64,000 nt of DNA from Eubacterium sp. GTDB lineage: Bacteria > Bacillota > Clostridia > Lachnospirales > Lachnospiraceae. The translations under genes were made by a program, and so were the position numbers. Numbering within the stretch: the stretch's first letter is position 1; every line of letters starts with the position of its first letter. This document shows positions 1-8,840 of the stretch, piece after piece. Where the stretch lies: the NCBI GenBank assembly GCA_017477505.1, contig JAFUVQ010000054.1, forward strand, positions 124,001-188,000, written 5' to 3'. The notes under the pieces were generated by a model. It ran no database searches, was not told where the DNA came from, and was given only the letters and a program-made list of their open reading frames with translations.

Positions 1-322
1 CCTTGGAGAAATCATATCCATTGGTATAGTTATAGGCGAGAAGTGTGCCGTTATGAGCCCGGTCCCAGAGTTCATGGTAGAATGGAATCATGGACTCATG
101 CCCGCTTGCCGTCATGATGTCTTTGGAGCCGAAGGGGGCGATTCCACCCATGGCAAGACCGACAATGGTAAGTATAAATGGAACGATGAATGAAACTATA
201 TATAATGGCGGAATCCGAAAGCCTCCTGATATAGCTTTTGTTCCTGCCTTCGTCCCGCTTTTTGATCTGGTATCAGATATAGTGTTATTAGCGTTTTTTA
301 TGCTTTTTGAATTCTTTGACAT
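1..322 (-). CDS. YfhO-family multipass membrane protein, N-terminal fragment
   Basis: The gene runs off the left edge; only about the first 107 codons are present, read right to left from the ATG at 322. After a polar N-terminal tail of roughly 35 residues comes one strong membrane segment (IVSFIVPFILTIVGLAMGGI) followed by PFGSKDIMT and HESMIPFYHELWDR. That resembles the start of YfhO-type proteins (first helix, then a conserved PFG...DL/Y..Q..PF element). Members of this family are large GT-C-like membrane proteins implicated in glycosylation of lipoteichoic acid or other envelope polymers. An AGAGG Shine-Dalgarno element lies about 8 nt upstream and a consensus-like promoter at 411-439. 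The family call rests on one end of the protein only. Confidence 0.7.
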   Translation of the reverse strand, partial: MSKNSKSIKNANNTISDTRSKSGTKAGTKAISGGFRIPPLYIVSFIVPFILTIVGLAMGGIAPFGSKDIMTASGHESMIPFYHELWDRAHNGTLLAYNYTNGYDFSK

Positions 323-410
323 TATAAAACCTCTGTTTCTGTATATATGTGGTCTAACCCTTGTTTTGTATCAGTAAAACGGCTGAAAATGTGGGTTTTA
401 CCATTCTAAT

Positions 411-439
411 ATTATACTTATTATAAGAAATTCTTTCAA
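411..439 (-). promoter_or_regulatory. Sigma-A-type promoter for the YfhO-like gene
   Basis: On the minus strand, TTGAAA (434-439) is separated by exactly 17 nt from a perfect TATAAT (411-416). This leaves a leader of roughly 80 nt before the ATG at 322. The rest of the 323-612 intergenic stretch is AT-rich; I see no convincing promoter in it for the rightward gene. Confidence 0.7.
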
Positions 440-612
440 TAAAATTATAGAATATATGCTTGTGCTTTTGACATGGAAACGATACAATAATAAGGATTGT
501 GGATGTTTGAAATATGAAGTAATTAATTCAAACAGCGGATGTATGATATATGTTGATTATATGCAGTATTATGCGGATTGTTATATGATGATATGTAAAT
601 TTGGAGGATGTC

Positions 613-1308
613 ATGGCGCTTAGGATGAAAGAAACCGAAGAACTCAGATCTGACGGACCACAGCCGCTTAAGGAAGGTTTTATAGACATGTCGGATCCTA
701 CAGTCACTGAGAATAAGAACCCATATGTTATTCACAGTACATATGTACCAACGGATAAAAAAGAGAAGGCAAGTCCCTGGGTGCTTATCGTTATACTGCT
801 TTTATTGGTCGGGGCAGCAGTCGGAGGGTTCCTTTTTGTGAAGAACAAGTATTTTTCACCTATAGACCTTACTGCAGATGTCAGGCTTCCTGAAGAGGAT
901 TTTGCCAAAAAGTATGATCTTAAGTTCGAGCAGGATGATTATATGACTAAGATGGTTCCGAGATGGACAAATTCTGCAGTTACAGTAAAGTCTGCCGGAG
1001 ACATAGGTCTTGTTTATGCAAATGGGAAAAGGGTCGGACTTCATACTGCAAACAAGAGATATACTATCTATGGTATAAAGGTTGGCGATGCGGATATTTC
1101 AGTGGAAGGCAAGATGACATTTGCCCAGAAAGGTAATTTTGCTGTGCTGAATGATATAGGTCAGGGTAGCGCTACTACTTATTACTATTATAACTGGGAG
1201 AAAAATGAGGGGATTGCTCTTGCAATAAATGATACTTCACACCGTGTTGTTGCAATCACATATTTTTCAGACCTTAAGCTTATGACAGAGACACTTAGTT
1301 TTGATTAG
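613..1308 (+). CDS. Single-pass membrane protein of unknown function
   Basis: About 231 residues. The start is placed at ATG 613 because GGAGG at 603-607 sits 5 nt upstream; an in-frame TTG at 601 would lie inside that ribosome-binding site. The first ~50 residues are polar and probably cytoplasmic. One hydrophobic helix follows (SPWVLIVILLLLVGAAVGGF, about residues 55-77), then an extracytoplasmic domain of about 150 residues rich in beta-forming sequence, with no cysteines or recognisable catalytic motif. I do not recognise the family. It is 23 nt upstream of the Gls24-like gene and so could share its envelope-related context, but this is only inference. Confidence 0.6.
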   Translation: MALRMKETEELRSDGPQPLKEGFIDMSDPTVTENKNPYVIHSTYVPTDKKEKASPWVLIVILLLLVGAAVGGFLFVKNKYFSPIDLTADVRLPEEDFAKKYDLKFEQDDYMTKMVPRWTNSAVTVKSAGDIGLVYANGKRVGLHTANKRYTIYGIKVGDADISVEGKMTFAQKGNFAVLNDIGQGSATTYYYYNWEKNEGIALAINDTSHRVVAITYFSDLKLMTETLSFD

Positions 1309-1331
1309 GATTATTGACGGAGGATTAATAT

Positions 1332-1715
1332 ATGGATAATTCAAAAGACAATACATTTACAATAGGAGAAGAGAGTGCCGGAATAATCCAGGTTGCCGAT
1401 GATGTGGTATCCAGCATAGCTGCACTTGCTGTTCTTGAGGTGGACGGTGTATCAAGACTTACCGGAAATATCAGTAATGATCTGGTGGCAAAGCTTGGAA
1501 AAAGGAATCTTTCCAAGGCTTTAAGGGTTATCTTTGAAGAAGATAAAGTAAGAGTAGATGTGACCATTGAAGCAAAATTCGGTTATAACCTTATAAAGAT
1601 TTCAAATGAGGTGCAGGAGAAAGTCAAGAGCTCGCTTATGACTATGACGGGACTTGAATGCACATCAGTAAATGTAAAAATATCCGGAATAGATATGGAT
1701 GGAGAAAATGTATGA
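1332..1715 (+). CDS. Asp23/Gls24 family envelope stress protein
   Basis: 127 residues. The sequence begins GIIQVADDVVSSIAALAVLEVDGVSRLTG and continues with VRVDVTIEAKFGYNLIKISNEVQEKVKSSL, the usual two halves of the Asp23/Gls24 (DUF322) fold. These small proteins act at the membrane in Gram-positive envelope homeostasis. In Clostridia a copy commonly stands just before nusB, as here. GGAGG lies about 8 nt before the ATG. The stop overlaps the nusB start (ATGA at 1712-1715), so the two are probably translationally coupled. Confidence 0.88.
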   Translation: MDNSKDNTFTIGEESAGIIQVADDVVSSIAALAVLEVDGVSRLTGNISNDLVAKLGKRNLSKALRVIFEEDKVRVDVTIEAKFGYNLIKISNEVQEKVKSSLMTMTGLECTSVNVKISGIDMDGENV

Positions 1716-2269
1716 CCAGGCGTGAAGAAAGAGAATATATATTTAAGACCATTTTCAGAAATGATTTCAGCGAAGATGTAGATATGAACGAACAGGTTGA
1801 TCTGTTCATGATGGATGTTATATCTGACATGGGATATACAGCTGAGGCTGAAGAAGCTGATTTTGAAAGTGAATCAGATTATGCCGGGACGTCAGGCAAA
1901 AAGACAGGCAGGAAAAAGAAGAATAAGGAAGAAGACGAAGAGAAAATTCCGGATATCGAGTTTATTGAGAAGATATGTGCCGTTCACAAGGATATTGAGT
2001 TTGTCAGAAATACAGCCAAAGATATAGTCGGCAAGGTTAACGAACTGGATGATATCATAAGGCAGTATTGCGCAGGATGGACGCCTGAACATATGGGTAA
2101 GGCGGAACTGTCCATACTCAGACTTGCGATTTATGAGATTAAATACAGAGATGATGTACCATACGGAATTGCTATAAATGAAGCAGTTAACCTCGCGAAG
2201 GCTTATGGTGATGACAAGGCACCTTCATTTATTAACGGAGTACTTGCAAAGGTGCCGGAAAATATATGA
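1712..2269 (+). CDS. nusB: Transcription antitermination factor NusB
   Basis: 185 residues from the ATG at 1712, which overlaps the preceding stop codon. The N-terminus (MTRREEREYIFKTIF) and C-terminal half (WTPEHMGKAELSILRLAIYEIKY...YGIAINEAVNLAKAYGDDKAPSFINGVL) are textbook NusB, the all-helical protein that joins NusE/S10 on boxA RNA during rRNA antitermination. It is longer than the usual ~130-150 residues because of an acidic then lysine-rich insertion (around residues 50-75, KKTGRKKKNKEEDEEK) between the first and second helical parts. The insertion looks disordered. The product should still act as NusB because the C-terminal core is intact. Confidence 0.93.
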   Translation: MTRREEREYIFKTIFRNDFSEDVDMNEQVDLFMMDVISDMGYTAEAEEADFESESDYAGTSGKKTGRKKKNKEEDEEKIPDIEFIEKICAVHKDIEFVRNTAKDIVGKVNELDDIIRQYCAGWTPEHMGKAELSILRLAIYEIKYRDDVPYGIAINEAVNLAKAYGDDKAPSFINGVLAKVPENI

Positions 2270-2320
2270 TCAGATGAACCGACAGAGATAGTTCAGAGAG
2301 TATAGAAATAAATCAGGATT

Positions 2321-3520
2321 ATGGCAAGAAGAGAGTATACAGTTACAGAAGTCAACAATTACATAAAGAATCTCATTGCCTCTGATTATGTTTTGTCAAA
2401 TATTCTGGTTAAAGGTGAAGTTTCTAATTGTAAATATCACAGCGCAGGGCACATCTACTTTACATTAAAGGATGAGAAGAGCAGTGTGAGCTGTGTTATG
2501 TTCCGTGGAAAGACTGTCCATGGCATAGATTTCAGGATGGAAGACGGACAGGAAGTTGTGGTTGCGGGATCCTTCGGGCTGTATGAGGTTGCCGGAAGTA
2601 TTCAGATATATGCAGAAAAGATAATCCAGTCCGAGAATAAAGAAGGAAAGCTTTTTGCTGAGTATAATAAATTAAAGGAAAAGCTTTCCGAGGAAGGGCT
2701 TTTTGATTTTGAACATAAGAAGGCTATACCGCCATTTCCAAAGAAGGTAGGTATAGTTACTGCAAGTACCGGCGCGGCAATCCATGATATAGAGAGCGTG
2801 GCAAAGAGACGAAATCCATTTGTCCAGCTTATATTGTATCCTGCAAAGGTACAGGGTGAGGGGGCTGCTCTTACTATTATAAAAGGTATTAAGGTCCTGG
2901 ATGAGATGGGACTTGATACCATCATCATCGGAAGAGGCGGAGGTTCCATAGAGGATCTTTGGGCATTTAATGATGAGGCTTTGGCCAGAACCATATTTGC
3001 GGCAAAGACACCTGTCATTTCGGGAACAGGTCATGACGTTGATAATACCATAGCTGATTATGTGGCAGACCTTAGGGCACCTACTCCATCAGCTGCAGCG
3101 GAACTGGCAATTCCCGATGTAATGACACATATCAGAAAGGCCGAAGCTGCAAGGAATGTCCTGGATAACAGGATGAAAGCTATGCTTAACGAATATGACC
3201 TCAGATTGAAGAATTACAGACTCCGGCTTGAGAGGATGAGTCCGGAGAGAAGCATATATGATAAGCAGCAGTATCTCACAGAGGTGACAGACCGGCTTAA
3301 TGCCCTGATGCAGGATAAATTCCGCAGTTATAAGCATAGATTTGAGGTGGATACAGTCAGGCTCAACAGCCTTTCACCGACGGCTAAGCTGGTTGGCGGT
3401 TTCGGGTATGTTGTTAATGAAAGTAATGAACCGGTATTATCTGCAAAGAGTGTTTCACCGAGCGATAAACTGGAAATCATTATGCATGATGGTTCGATTA
3501 AAGTGAAAGCTGTTAATTGA
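2321..3520 (+). CDS. xseA: Exodeoxyribonuclease VII large subunit
   Basis: 399 residues, normal for XseA. An N-terminal OB fold (YTVTEVNNYIKNLIASDYVLSNILVKGEVSN, residues ~5-100) is followed by the catalytic domain with GIVTASTGAAIHDI and the hallmark GRGGGSIEDLWAFNDE near residues 204-219, then TGHDVDNTIADYVADLRAPTPSAAAEL, then a long helical region. Exo VII degrades single-stranded DNA to short oligonucleotides and needs several XseB subunits per XseA. The xseB gene is 67 nt downstream, fitting one complex made from one operon. Confidence 0.97.
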   Translation: MARREYTVTEVNNYIKNLIASDYVLSNILVKGEVSNCKYHSAGHIYFTLKDEKSSVSCVMFRGKTVHGIDFRMEDGQEVVVAGSFGLYEVAGSIQIYAEKIIQSENKEGKLFAEYNKLKEKLSEEGLFDFEHKKAIPPFPKKVGIVTASTGAAIHDIESVAKRRNPFVQLILYPAKVQGEGAALTIIKGIKVLDEMGLDTIIIGRGGGSIEDLWAFNDEALARTIFAAKTPVISGTGHDVDNTIADYVADLRAPTPSAAAELAIPDVMTHIRKAEAARNVLDNRMKAMLNEYDLRLKNYRLRLERMSPERSIYDKQQYLTEVTDRLNALMQDKFRSYKHRFEVDTVRLNSLSPTAKLVGGFGYVVNESNEPVLSAKSVSPSDKLEIIMHDGSIKVKAVN

Positions 3521-3587
3521 GTATACGTGACAGATGCAAAGAAAGGCTACAAGTACGAGCATTTTTGTATAGAATCAGAGGAATGAT

Positions 3588-3803
3588 ATGAAAGAAGCTG
3601 AAATTAAAGAAGAAAAGTTCGATATTGAAGAAGCATTTAAGAGGCTGGAGGAGATAAATGAACAGCTGGCGGATAAAGGAACTAAGCTGACTGATGCGAT
3701 AGCTTTATACTCTGAGGGCGTAAAGCTGGCTGAAAGATGCAAAGCCGAGCTTGAAGGGGTTGAGAAGGAGATTCAGATTCTGTCCGGTGAAGAGCTTCAG
3801 TAA
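3588..3803 (+). CDS. xseB: Exodeoxyribonuclease VII small subunit
   Basis: 71 residues with the conserved core FDIEEAFKRLEEINEQLADKGTKLTDAIALYSEGVKLAERCKAEL, a two-helix hairpin typical of XseB. It packs on the helical C-terminal part of XseA and is required for exonuclease VII stability and activity. GAGGA lies 6 nt before the ATG. It follows xseA and precedes the polyprenyl synthase, a standard order in Firmicutes and proteobacteria. Confidence 0.95.
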   Translation: MKEAEIKEEKFDIEEAFKRLEEINEQLADKGTKLTDAIALYSEGVKLAERCKAELEGVEKEIQILSGEELQ

Positions 3804-3875
3804 CTGCGAAACTCATGGTGATGATGTGGTTTCGGACTTGAACATAAATGAATGTTGTCAGGTGGGAGATTTGGT

Positions 3876-4856
3876 ATGTCAGAAAATATGGACAAGATTA
3901 AAGAGTATATAGAGAGTGTGATCGAAGGAAGTCTTCCTGAGGAAGAAGGTCATGCAAAGCCTGTTATAGAGGCGATGAATTATGCTGTCAGGGGAGGCGG
4001 AAAGAGAATCAGACCGCTCCTTATGTATCTTACTTATATGAGTTTCTGCAATGATGTCAGTGATGAGACTGAACAGAGCGGGAACAATGATAATAGTACA
4101 GATAATGCGAGTGAGAAAAGGGCAGGTAATAATGTGTCAAGTATAGTCGAACCATTTATGGCAGCACTTGAAATGATTCACTGTTATTCTCTTGTACATG
4201 ATGATATTTTAGACAATGATGACCTTAGACGTGGCAAACCGTCATGTCATAAGCAGTATGGAAAGGACATGGCTCTTCTTGCAGGTGACGGGCTGCTAAA
4301 CTATGCATATGAAACAGCAGCCAGAGCATTTACCATGAAGCCGGGTGACATCGATGTAGAGAAAGCATTCTTTGTTCTTACATTTAAGCCGGGACTTTAC
4401 GGCATGCTGGGCGGACAGACAGCGGATGTCTATCTTACCGGTAAGCCTGTAGACGAAAACCAGCTGGAATACATATACAGGAATAAAACATCAGCCCTTA
4501 TCGAGTGCGCTATGATGATCGGAGCTATTCTTGCGGGACTTCCGCAGGACCTGGTAGACAGCCTTGAAAATGTTGCTTATAAGGTTGGCATGGCATTTCA
4601 GGTAAGGGATGACATACTTGATATCGAGGGTGATGAAAAACTTCTCGGTAAGACAGTAGGTCAGGATGCAGATAACGATAAATATACATTTGCAAGAATA
4701 CATGGCCTTGATGAGTCAAGAAAGTATGTTGAGGATATAACGAAAGAGGCTTTGGAAATCCTTGCAGAAATCGGTAAGGAAGCTGATTCTGTAAATGAAG
4801 AGTATTTTTCTTTGCTTACGGATGTACTTAAATCCCTTGCAACGAGGAATATGTAG
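3876..4856 (+). CDS. ispA: Short-chain polyprenyl diphosphate synthase (IspA-type)
   Basis: About 326 residues. ATG 3876 is chosen because GTGGGAG lies about 8 nt upstream; an in-frame ATG at 3852 lacks such a site. Both aspartate-rich motifs that bind Mg-diphosphate are present: DDILDND (about residues 109-115) and DDILD in VRDDILDIEGD (about 244-248). GGGKRIRP, the N-terminal substrate-binding element, is also intact. The enzyme condenses IPP with allylic diphosphates, most likely giving farnesyl or geranylgeranyl diphosphate for bactoprenol and quinone-type lipids. An unusual Asn/Ser/Glu-rich loop of roughly 30 residues (around residues 58-90) is inserted before EPFMAALEMIHCYSL. Dxs, which feeds the same pathway, is the next gene. 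Confidence 0.93.
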   Translation: MSENMDKIKEYIESVIEGSLPEEEGHAKPVIEAMNYAVRGGGKRIRPLLMYLTYMSFCNDVSDETEQSGNNDNSTDNASEKRAGNNVSSIVEPFMAALEMIHCYSLVHDDILDNDDLRRGKPSCHKQYGKDMALLAGDGLLNYAYETAARAFTMKPGDIDVEKAFFVLTFKPGLYGMLGGQTADVYLTGKPVDENQLEYIYRNKTSALIECAMMIGAILAGLPQDLVDSLENVAYKVGMAFQVRDDILDIEGDEKLLGKTVGQDADNDKYTFARIHGLDESRKYVEDITKEALEILAEIGKEADSVNEEYFSLLTDVLKSLATRNM

Positions 4857-4998
4857 TTAGAATATTTGATCATAATATATATAGGAACGCATCATGCGTC
4901 CAAACATTAAGCCCGGTATACGGGTAATTAAATGTGCCATGAATTATAATATAGTAATGACAGAGATTGATGAATGGTGGCATATATAGGGAAACAGC

Positions 4999-6861
4999 AT
5001 GATATTAGATAGAATAGAAAAAGCAAATGATATAAAAAAGCTAAAGAAAGCCGAACTTGCTCCTCTTGCCGGGGAGATAAGGGAATTCATACTGGATAAG
5101 GTAAGTAAGACAGGTGGACATCTTGCCTCAAATCTCGGAACCGTAGAGATAACCATGGCGCTTCACAGATGTATGAATTTTCCTGAAGATAAGCTTATCT
5201 TTGATGTCGGACATCAGTGTTATACGCATAAGCTTCTGACAGGCAGAAAAGACGGCTTTGATACGCTCCGTCAGATGGGCGGTATGAGCGGCTTTCCAAA
5301 GCGTGACGAAAATGAGGCGGATGCCTTTGATACTGGACACAGTTCTACGAGTATTTCTGCGGCAATGGGATTTATGAAGGGAAGGGAACTCCGTGGTTCT
5401 CACGAAAGGATTGCCGCTGTGATAGGCGACGGTTCCATGACCGGAGGAATGTTCTATGAGGCTATAAACCAGATAGGACAGATGAAGGGCAGTGTTGTCA
5501 TAGTCTTGAATGATAACGAGATGTCTATCAGTAAAAATGTAGGCAGTATGTCGAGAGCTCTTAACCGTATCCGTGTGGGTGAAGGATATAATGACCTTAA
5601 AAAAGGCGTTGAGAAAAAGCTCATGGGCATTCCCGATATTGGTGAAGCCATCGCCAAGAAGATAAAAAGACAGAAGGATAATCTTAAGAATTTTCTGGTT
5701 CCGGGGCACTTTGTTGAAGAACTCGGAATCACTTATATAGGACCGGTTGACGGTCACAATATAGATGAGCTTGAAAGCATATTTGAAAGAGCATTCAGGC
5801 TCGGAAGACCTATACTTGTGCATGTAAAAACCAAGAAGGGTAAGGGATATGCTCCGGCGGAAAAATATCCTACTCATTTTCACGGAGTCGGACCATTTGA
5901 TCCGAAGACCGGAAAGGATATAACACCGAAGAAGGGTAAAACATATACGGATGTATTCTCAGAGGCTCTGGTTGATATCGGTACTGCAAATGAAAAGATA
6001 GTTGCCATTACCGCTGCCATGTCCAGAGGAACCGGAGTTCATGAATTCAAGAAGCGTTTCCCTGACAGGACTGTTGATGTGGGAATAGCGGAAGAGCATG
6101 CAGTTACATTTGCTGCCGGACTTGCAGCATCAGGTTATATACCGGTTGTAGCTATATACTCCTCATTTCTCCAGAGAGCCTATGACCAGATACTTCATGA
6201 CGTCTGCCTGCAGAACCTTCATGTGGTATTTGCCATTGACAGATCGGGTATAGTTCCCGGGGATGGAAGCACTCATCAGGGAATCTATGATACTGCATAT
6301 CTTTCGGATATGCCTAATCTTACAATGATAGCACCGAAAAATGCTGCTGAAATGACTGCTGCCATGAAATTTGCGGTTGATTCGTGTACCGGTCCGGTTG
6401 CCATAAAGTATGCAAAAGGAACGGCGTATACTGGAGGTACATGTCAGGGCTTCGGTATGGGAGTTTCGGAGAGACTTTATCCGGCGGGTGATATAGATAT
6501 TATCGCTGTCGGAAATATGGTTGAACAGGCTGTATATCTCAGAGAAAAGCTGGAAAATGATGCCGGAATCAAGACCGGACTTGTAAATGCAAGGTTTATC
6601 AAGCCGCTTGACCTGAATATGGTGAAGAATGCTGCAGAGGGCAGCCGTATGCTGGTCGTTATGGAAGAGGCAGTAAGATCCGGAAGTGTGGGAGATGCTG
6701 TGGCAGCGTATCTTTTCGAAAAGGGTATAAGTACAAAACTCCTTCATTTCTATGTCAATAAAGATATAATACAGCATGGATCTGTGGAGGAGCTGAGGAA
6801 GGATATGGGGCTCGATGTAGACAGCATGTATGTTGATGTTGTGAAGAGCTTTAAATCATGA
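4999..6861 (+). CDS. dxs: 1-deoxy-D-xylulose-5-phosphate synthase
   Basis: 620 residues, full length. It condenses pyruvate and glyceraldehyde 3-phosphate in a thiamine diphosphate-dependent step, the entry to the MEP isoprenoid pathway. Visible elements are the N-terminal GGHLASNLGTVEITMALH, the TPP/Mg motif GDGSMTGGMFYEA...LNDNEMSIS (from about residue 144), the transketolase pyrimidine-domain glutamate in GIAEEHAVTFAAGLA (about residue 365), and DRSGIVPGDGSTHQG. The 142-nt gap upstream holds two small GC-rich hairpins and no gene. It is followed after 44 nt by tlyA. Confidence 0.97.
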   Translation: MILDRIEKANDIKKLKKAELAPLAGEIREFILDKVSKTGGHLASNLGTVEITMALHRCMNFPEDKLIFDVGHQCYTHKLLTGRKDGFDTLRQMGGMSGFPKRDENEADAFDTGHSSTSISAAMGFMKGRELRGSHERIAAVIGDGSMTGGMFYEAINQIGQMKGSVVIVLNDNEMSISKNVGSMSRALNRIRVGEGYNDLKKGVEKKLMGIPDIGEAIAKKIKRQKDNLKNFLVPGHFVEELGITYIGPVDGHNIDELESIFERAFRLGRPILVHVKTKKGKGYAPAEKYPTHFHGVGPFDPKTGKDITPKKGKTYTDVFSEALVDIGTANEKIVAITAAMSRGTGVHEFKKRFPDRTVDVGIAEEHAVTFAAGLAASGYIPVVAIYSSFLQRAYDQILHDVCLQNLHVVFAIDRSGIVPGDGSTHQGIYDTAYLSDMPNLTMIAPKNAAEMTAAMKFAVDSCTGPVAIKYAKGTAYTGGTCQGFGMGVSERLYPAGDIDIIAVGNMVEQAVYLREKLENDAGIKTGLVNARFIKPLDLNMVKNAAEGSRMLVVMEEAVRSGSVGDAVAAYLFEKGISTKLLHFYVNKDIIQHGSVEELRKDMGLDVDSMYVDVVKSFKS

Positions 6862-6905
6862 TAGACATGCTTAATCTTATTATAAAATGAAATGAAGACG
6901 GACAG

Positions 6906-7742
6906 ATGAAGAAGAGATTAGATGTCCTGGTTTATGAAAAAGGGCTTGCTGATTCCAGGGAAAAGGCAAAGCGGCTTATCATGGCAGGAATTGTATATGT
7001 AGATAATATAAAAGAAGATAAGTGTGGCGACACATTTGAGGAAACTGCAGTTATAGAGGTCAGGGGGAATACTCTTAAATATGTGAGCCGCGGCGGGCTC
7101 AAGCTTGAAAAAGCAATGGAGCATTTCGGACTTGACCTTACAGGGATGATATGCATGGACGTAGGTGCATCAACAGGTGGATTTACGGACTGCATGCTTC
7201 AGAATGGTGCTGTTAAGGTATATTCTGTAGATGTCGGTCATGGACAGCTTGACTGGAAGCTCCGGAATGATGACAGAGTTGTCGTTATGGAGAAAACCAA
7301 TATAAGATATGTGACCCCTTCGGATATAGATGACGTTCTGGACTTTGCGTCGATAGACGTTTCATTTATATCACTTTCAAAGGTGTTCCCTGCAGTTAAA
7401 GAACTACTTAAGGATGGAGGAGAGATAGTGTCACTTATAAAGCCTCAGTTCGAAGCCGGACGTGAAAAGGTCGGAAAGCATGGGGTTGTAAGAGACAGGG
7501 CTGTACATAAAGAGGTTATAGGAAATGTGCTCGGCTTTGCCAAAGAGTTTGGACTTACTCCTCTCGGCCTTACATTTTCACCTGTAAAAGGACCTGAAGG
7601 AAATATCGAATATCTGCTTTATCTGAGAAAACAGAGCGGTGAGAAGGATGAGCAGCAGGGTACTTTGTTCTCCGATGAAGCTGAGATGGAAAAAATCATC
7701 GGGAATGTGGTCCGTGAAAGTCATGATACTCTCGATAAATGA
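6906..7742 (+). CDS. tlyA: TlyA-type rRNA (cytidine-2'-O)-methyltransferase
   Basis: 278 residues. An S4 RNA-binding domain (RLDVLVYEKGLADSREKAKRLIMAGIVYVDN, residues ~3-35) precedes an FtsJ-like Rossmann methyltransferase domain with the SAM site DVGASTGGFTDCMLQNGA (from ~85). It continues through SIDVSFISLSKVFPAV and LIKPQFEAGREKVGKHGVVRD, the usual TlyA sequence. Family members 2'-O-methylate cytidines in 16S and/or 23S rRNA; some were first called hemolysins. Its place between dxs and nadK matches many Clostridia. Confidence 0.93.
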   Translation: MKKRLDVLVYEKGLADSREKAKRLIMAGIVYVDNIKEDKCGDTFEETAVIEVRGNTLKYVSRGGLKLEKAMEHFGLDLTGMICMDVGASTGGFTDCMLQNGAVKVYSVDVGHGQLDWKLRNDDRVVVMEKTNIRYVTPSDIDDVLDFASIDVSFISLSKVFPAVKELLKDGGEIVSLIKPQFEAGREKVGKHGVVRDRAVHKEVIGNVLGFAKEFGLTPLGLTFSPVKGPEGNIEYLLYLRKQSGEKDEQQGTLFSDEAEMEKIIGNVVRESHDTLDK

Positions 7743-7757
7743 AAATGAGAAGCACTA

Positions 7758-8675
7758 ATGATCATCTATGCTGATAACAAAAGGAGTTTGAAGGACATAA
7801 GAATCATGGATGTAAGGGAAAATTATAATTATCTGAATGAAAATCTGTGGCAGTCAGGTGAGGATGGAATTGAATATATGATATCCTCCAAAACCGAGAC
7901 TGCTTTTTCTGATGACACAGAAGAAAACCTTATGAGCCTGGAGGATGATTCCTGGTGGTTCCGTTACAGGGCAGAGGTAATAACCGGATTCATGAAGGAA
8001 TACATGGATAAGAATAAAGTAACTGTGGATATAGGCGGAGGAAATGCATATACTTCTTCCGTGGCCGGAAAGAAGGGATTCAGGACGGCGGTTATCGAAC
8101 CGGCCCCCGCTGCCTGCAAAAATGCTAAGAAGAGAAATATTGATGAGGTATGCTGCGGCGCGGTTACGGATGAAAGTGTAAAGGATTCATCCATTGAGCA
8201 GGCATTGCTCCTTGATGTGCTTGAGCATATTGAAGATGATAAGGGCTTTCTGAAGCTTCTCAGAAAGAAGATGAAAAAGGGCGGAATCCTTATTATGACA
8301 GTTCCTGCATTTAATGCGCTCTGGAGCAGTGAGGATGATGCAGCGGGACATTTCAGAAGATACAGGAGCAACTGGCTCTGTTATCTGCTTGGAAGAAATG
8401 GATTTAAGATTCTATACAGAAACTATTTTATGAGTTTTCTCTTCCTGCCCATACTGTTTATCAGAGTAGGCATGGAGAAAATAGGACTGCTTAAGAAACA
8501 GGATGACCGTACCGAAGAAGAGAGGAAGGATATAGCCGAATCCCAGTTTAAGACAGAGAATCCTATTACCAAAATGGGACTTAAGTTCTTTGAAGATATA
8601 GACAGGCGGATGCTTAAAAAGTCGGGATTTGTTCCTTTCGGAAGCAGCATTATCGTGGTTGCACGCCGCAAATAG
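7758..8675 (+). CDS. Class I SAM-dependent methyltransferase, substrate unknown
   Basis: 305 residues from ATG 7758; an alternative start at ATG 7806 would remove 16 residues and is possible because the first site has only a weak ribosome-binding sequence. The fold is recognisable from VDIGGGNAYTSSVAGKKG (glycine-rich motif I, about residue 90), VIEPAP (motif II acidic position replaced by Glu), LLLDVLEHIEDDKGFLKLL and GGILIMTVPAFNALWSSEDDAAGHFRRY, typical of Methyltransf_11/23-like enzymes. The C-terminal part has a hydrophobic stretch (YFMSFLFLPILFI) suggesting membrane association and a lipid-linked substrate. It is not part of the usual tlyA-nadK-argR-recN order, so it is an accessory insertion in this operon. 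Confidence 0.75.
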   Translation: MIIYADNKRSLKDIRIMDVRENYNYLNENLWQSGEDGIEYMISSKTETAFSDDTEENLMSLEDDSWWFRYRAEVITGFMKEYMDKNKVTVDIGGGNAYTSSVAGKKGFRTAVIEPAPAACKNAKKRNIDEVCCGAVTDESVKDSSIEQALLLDVLEHIEDDKGFLKLLRKKMKKGGILIMTVPAFNALWSSEDDAAGHFRRYRSNWLCYLLGRNGFKILYRNYFMSFLFLPILFIRVGMEKIGLLKKQDDRTEEERKDIAESQFKTENPITKMGLKFFEDIDRRMLKKSGFVPFGSSIIVVARRK

Positions 8676-8680
8676 ATCGA

Positions 8681-8840
8681 TATTGTTGACGGAGCATGAC
8701 ATGACAATGCGAGGCGTGATATGACAATGCGAGGTGTGACATGACAATGCGAGGCGTGATATGACAATGCGAGGTGTGACAAGATAGGAAGAGACGTGAC
8801 AAGATAGGACGAAACGTGACAAGATAGGACGAGGCAGGAT
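8681..8840 (+). repeat. Seven-unit 20-bp tandem repeat between methyltransferase gene and nadK
   Basis: Seven contiguous units in perfect 20-bp phase occupy 8701-8840. Four have the form ATGACAATGCGAGGYGTGAY (8701, 8721, 8741, 8761), alternating GCGTGAT and GTGTGAC endings, so the pair itself is a 40-bp higher-order unit. Three have the form AAGATAGGACGARRCRKGAY (8781, 8801, 8821). A degenerate unit is visible at 8681-8700. There are no spacers, so it is not a CRISPR. No gene is encoded. The 233-nt gap is otherwise featureless. Confidence 0.95.

Noticed and set aside
90-377. Rightward open frame of 95 codons at the left edge
   Set aside because: It is antiparallel to the YfhO-like coding sequence, which has a consensus promoter, ribosome-binding site and a protein-like sequence. 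The rightward frame has none.
468-496. Promoter TTGACA at 468 for the gene at 613
   Set aside because: The -35 is perfect, but at 16-18 nt spacing the -10 is only TAAGGA-like; TACAAT nearby is 9 nt away, too close.
4880-4930. Possible attenuator or riboswitch before dxs
   Set aside because: Only two short hairpins with tiny loops and no U-tract or conserved core; nothing to support a regulatory element.
5128-5883. 251-codon minus-strand frame inside dxs, and other long antisense frames (such as 10401-11045 and 6163-6777)
   Set aside because: They are antisense shadows of strongly conserved genes, with Ser/His/Tyr-biased composition and no ribosome-binding sites.
8701-8840. CRISPR array
   Set aside because: The 20-bp units abut each other with no spacers and there are no cas genes.
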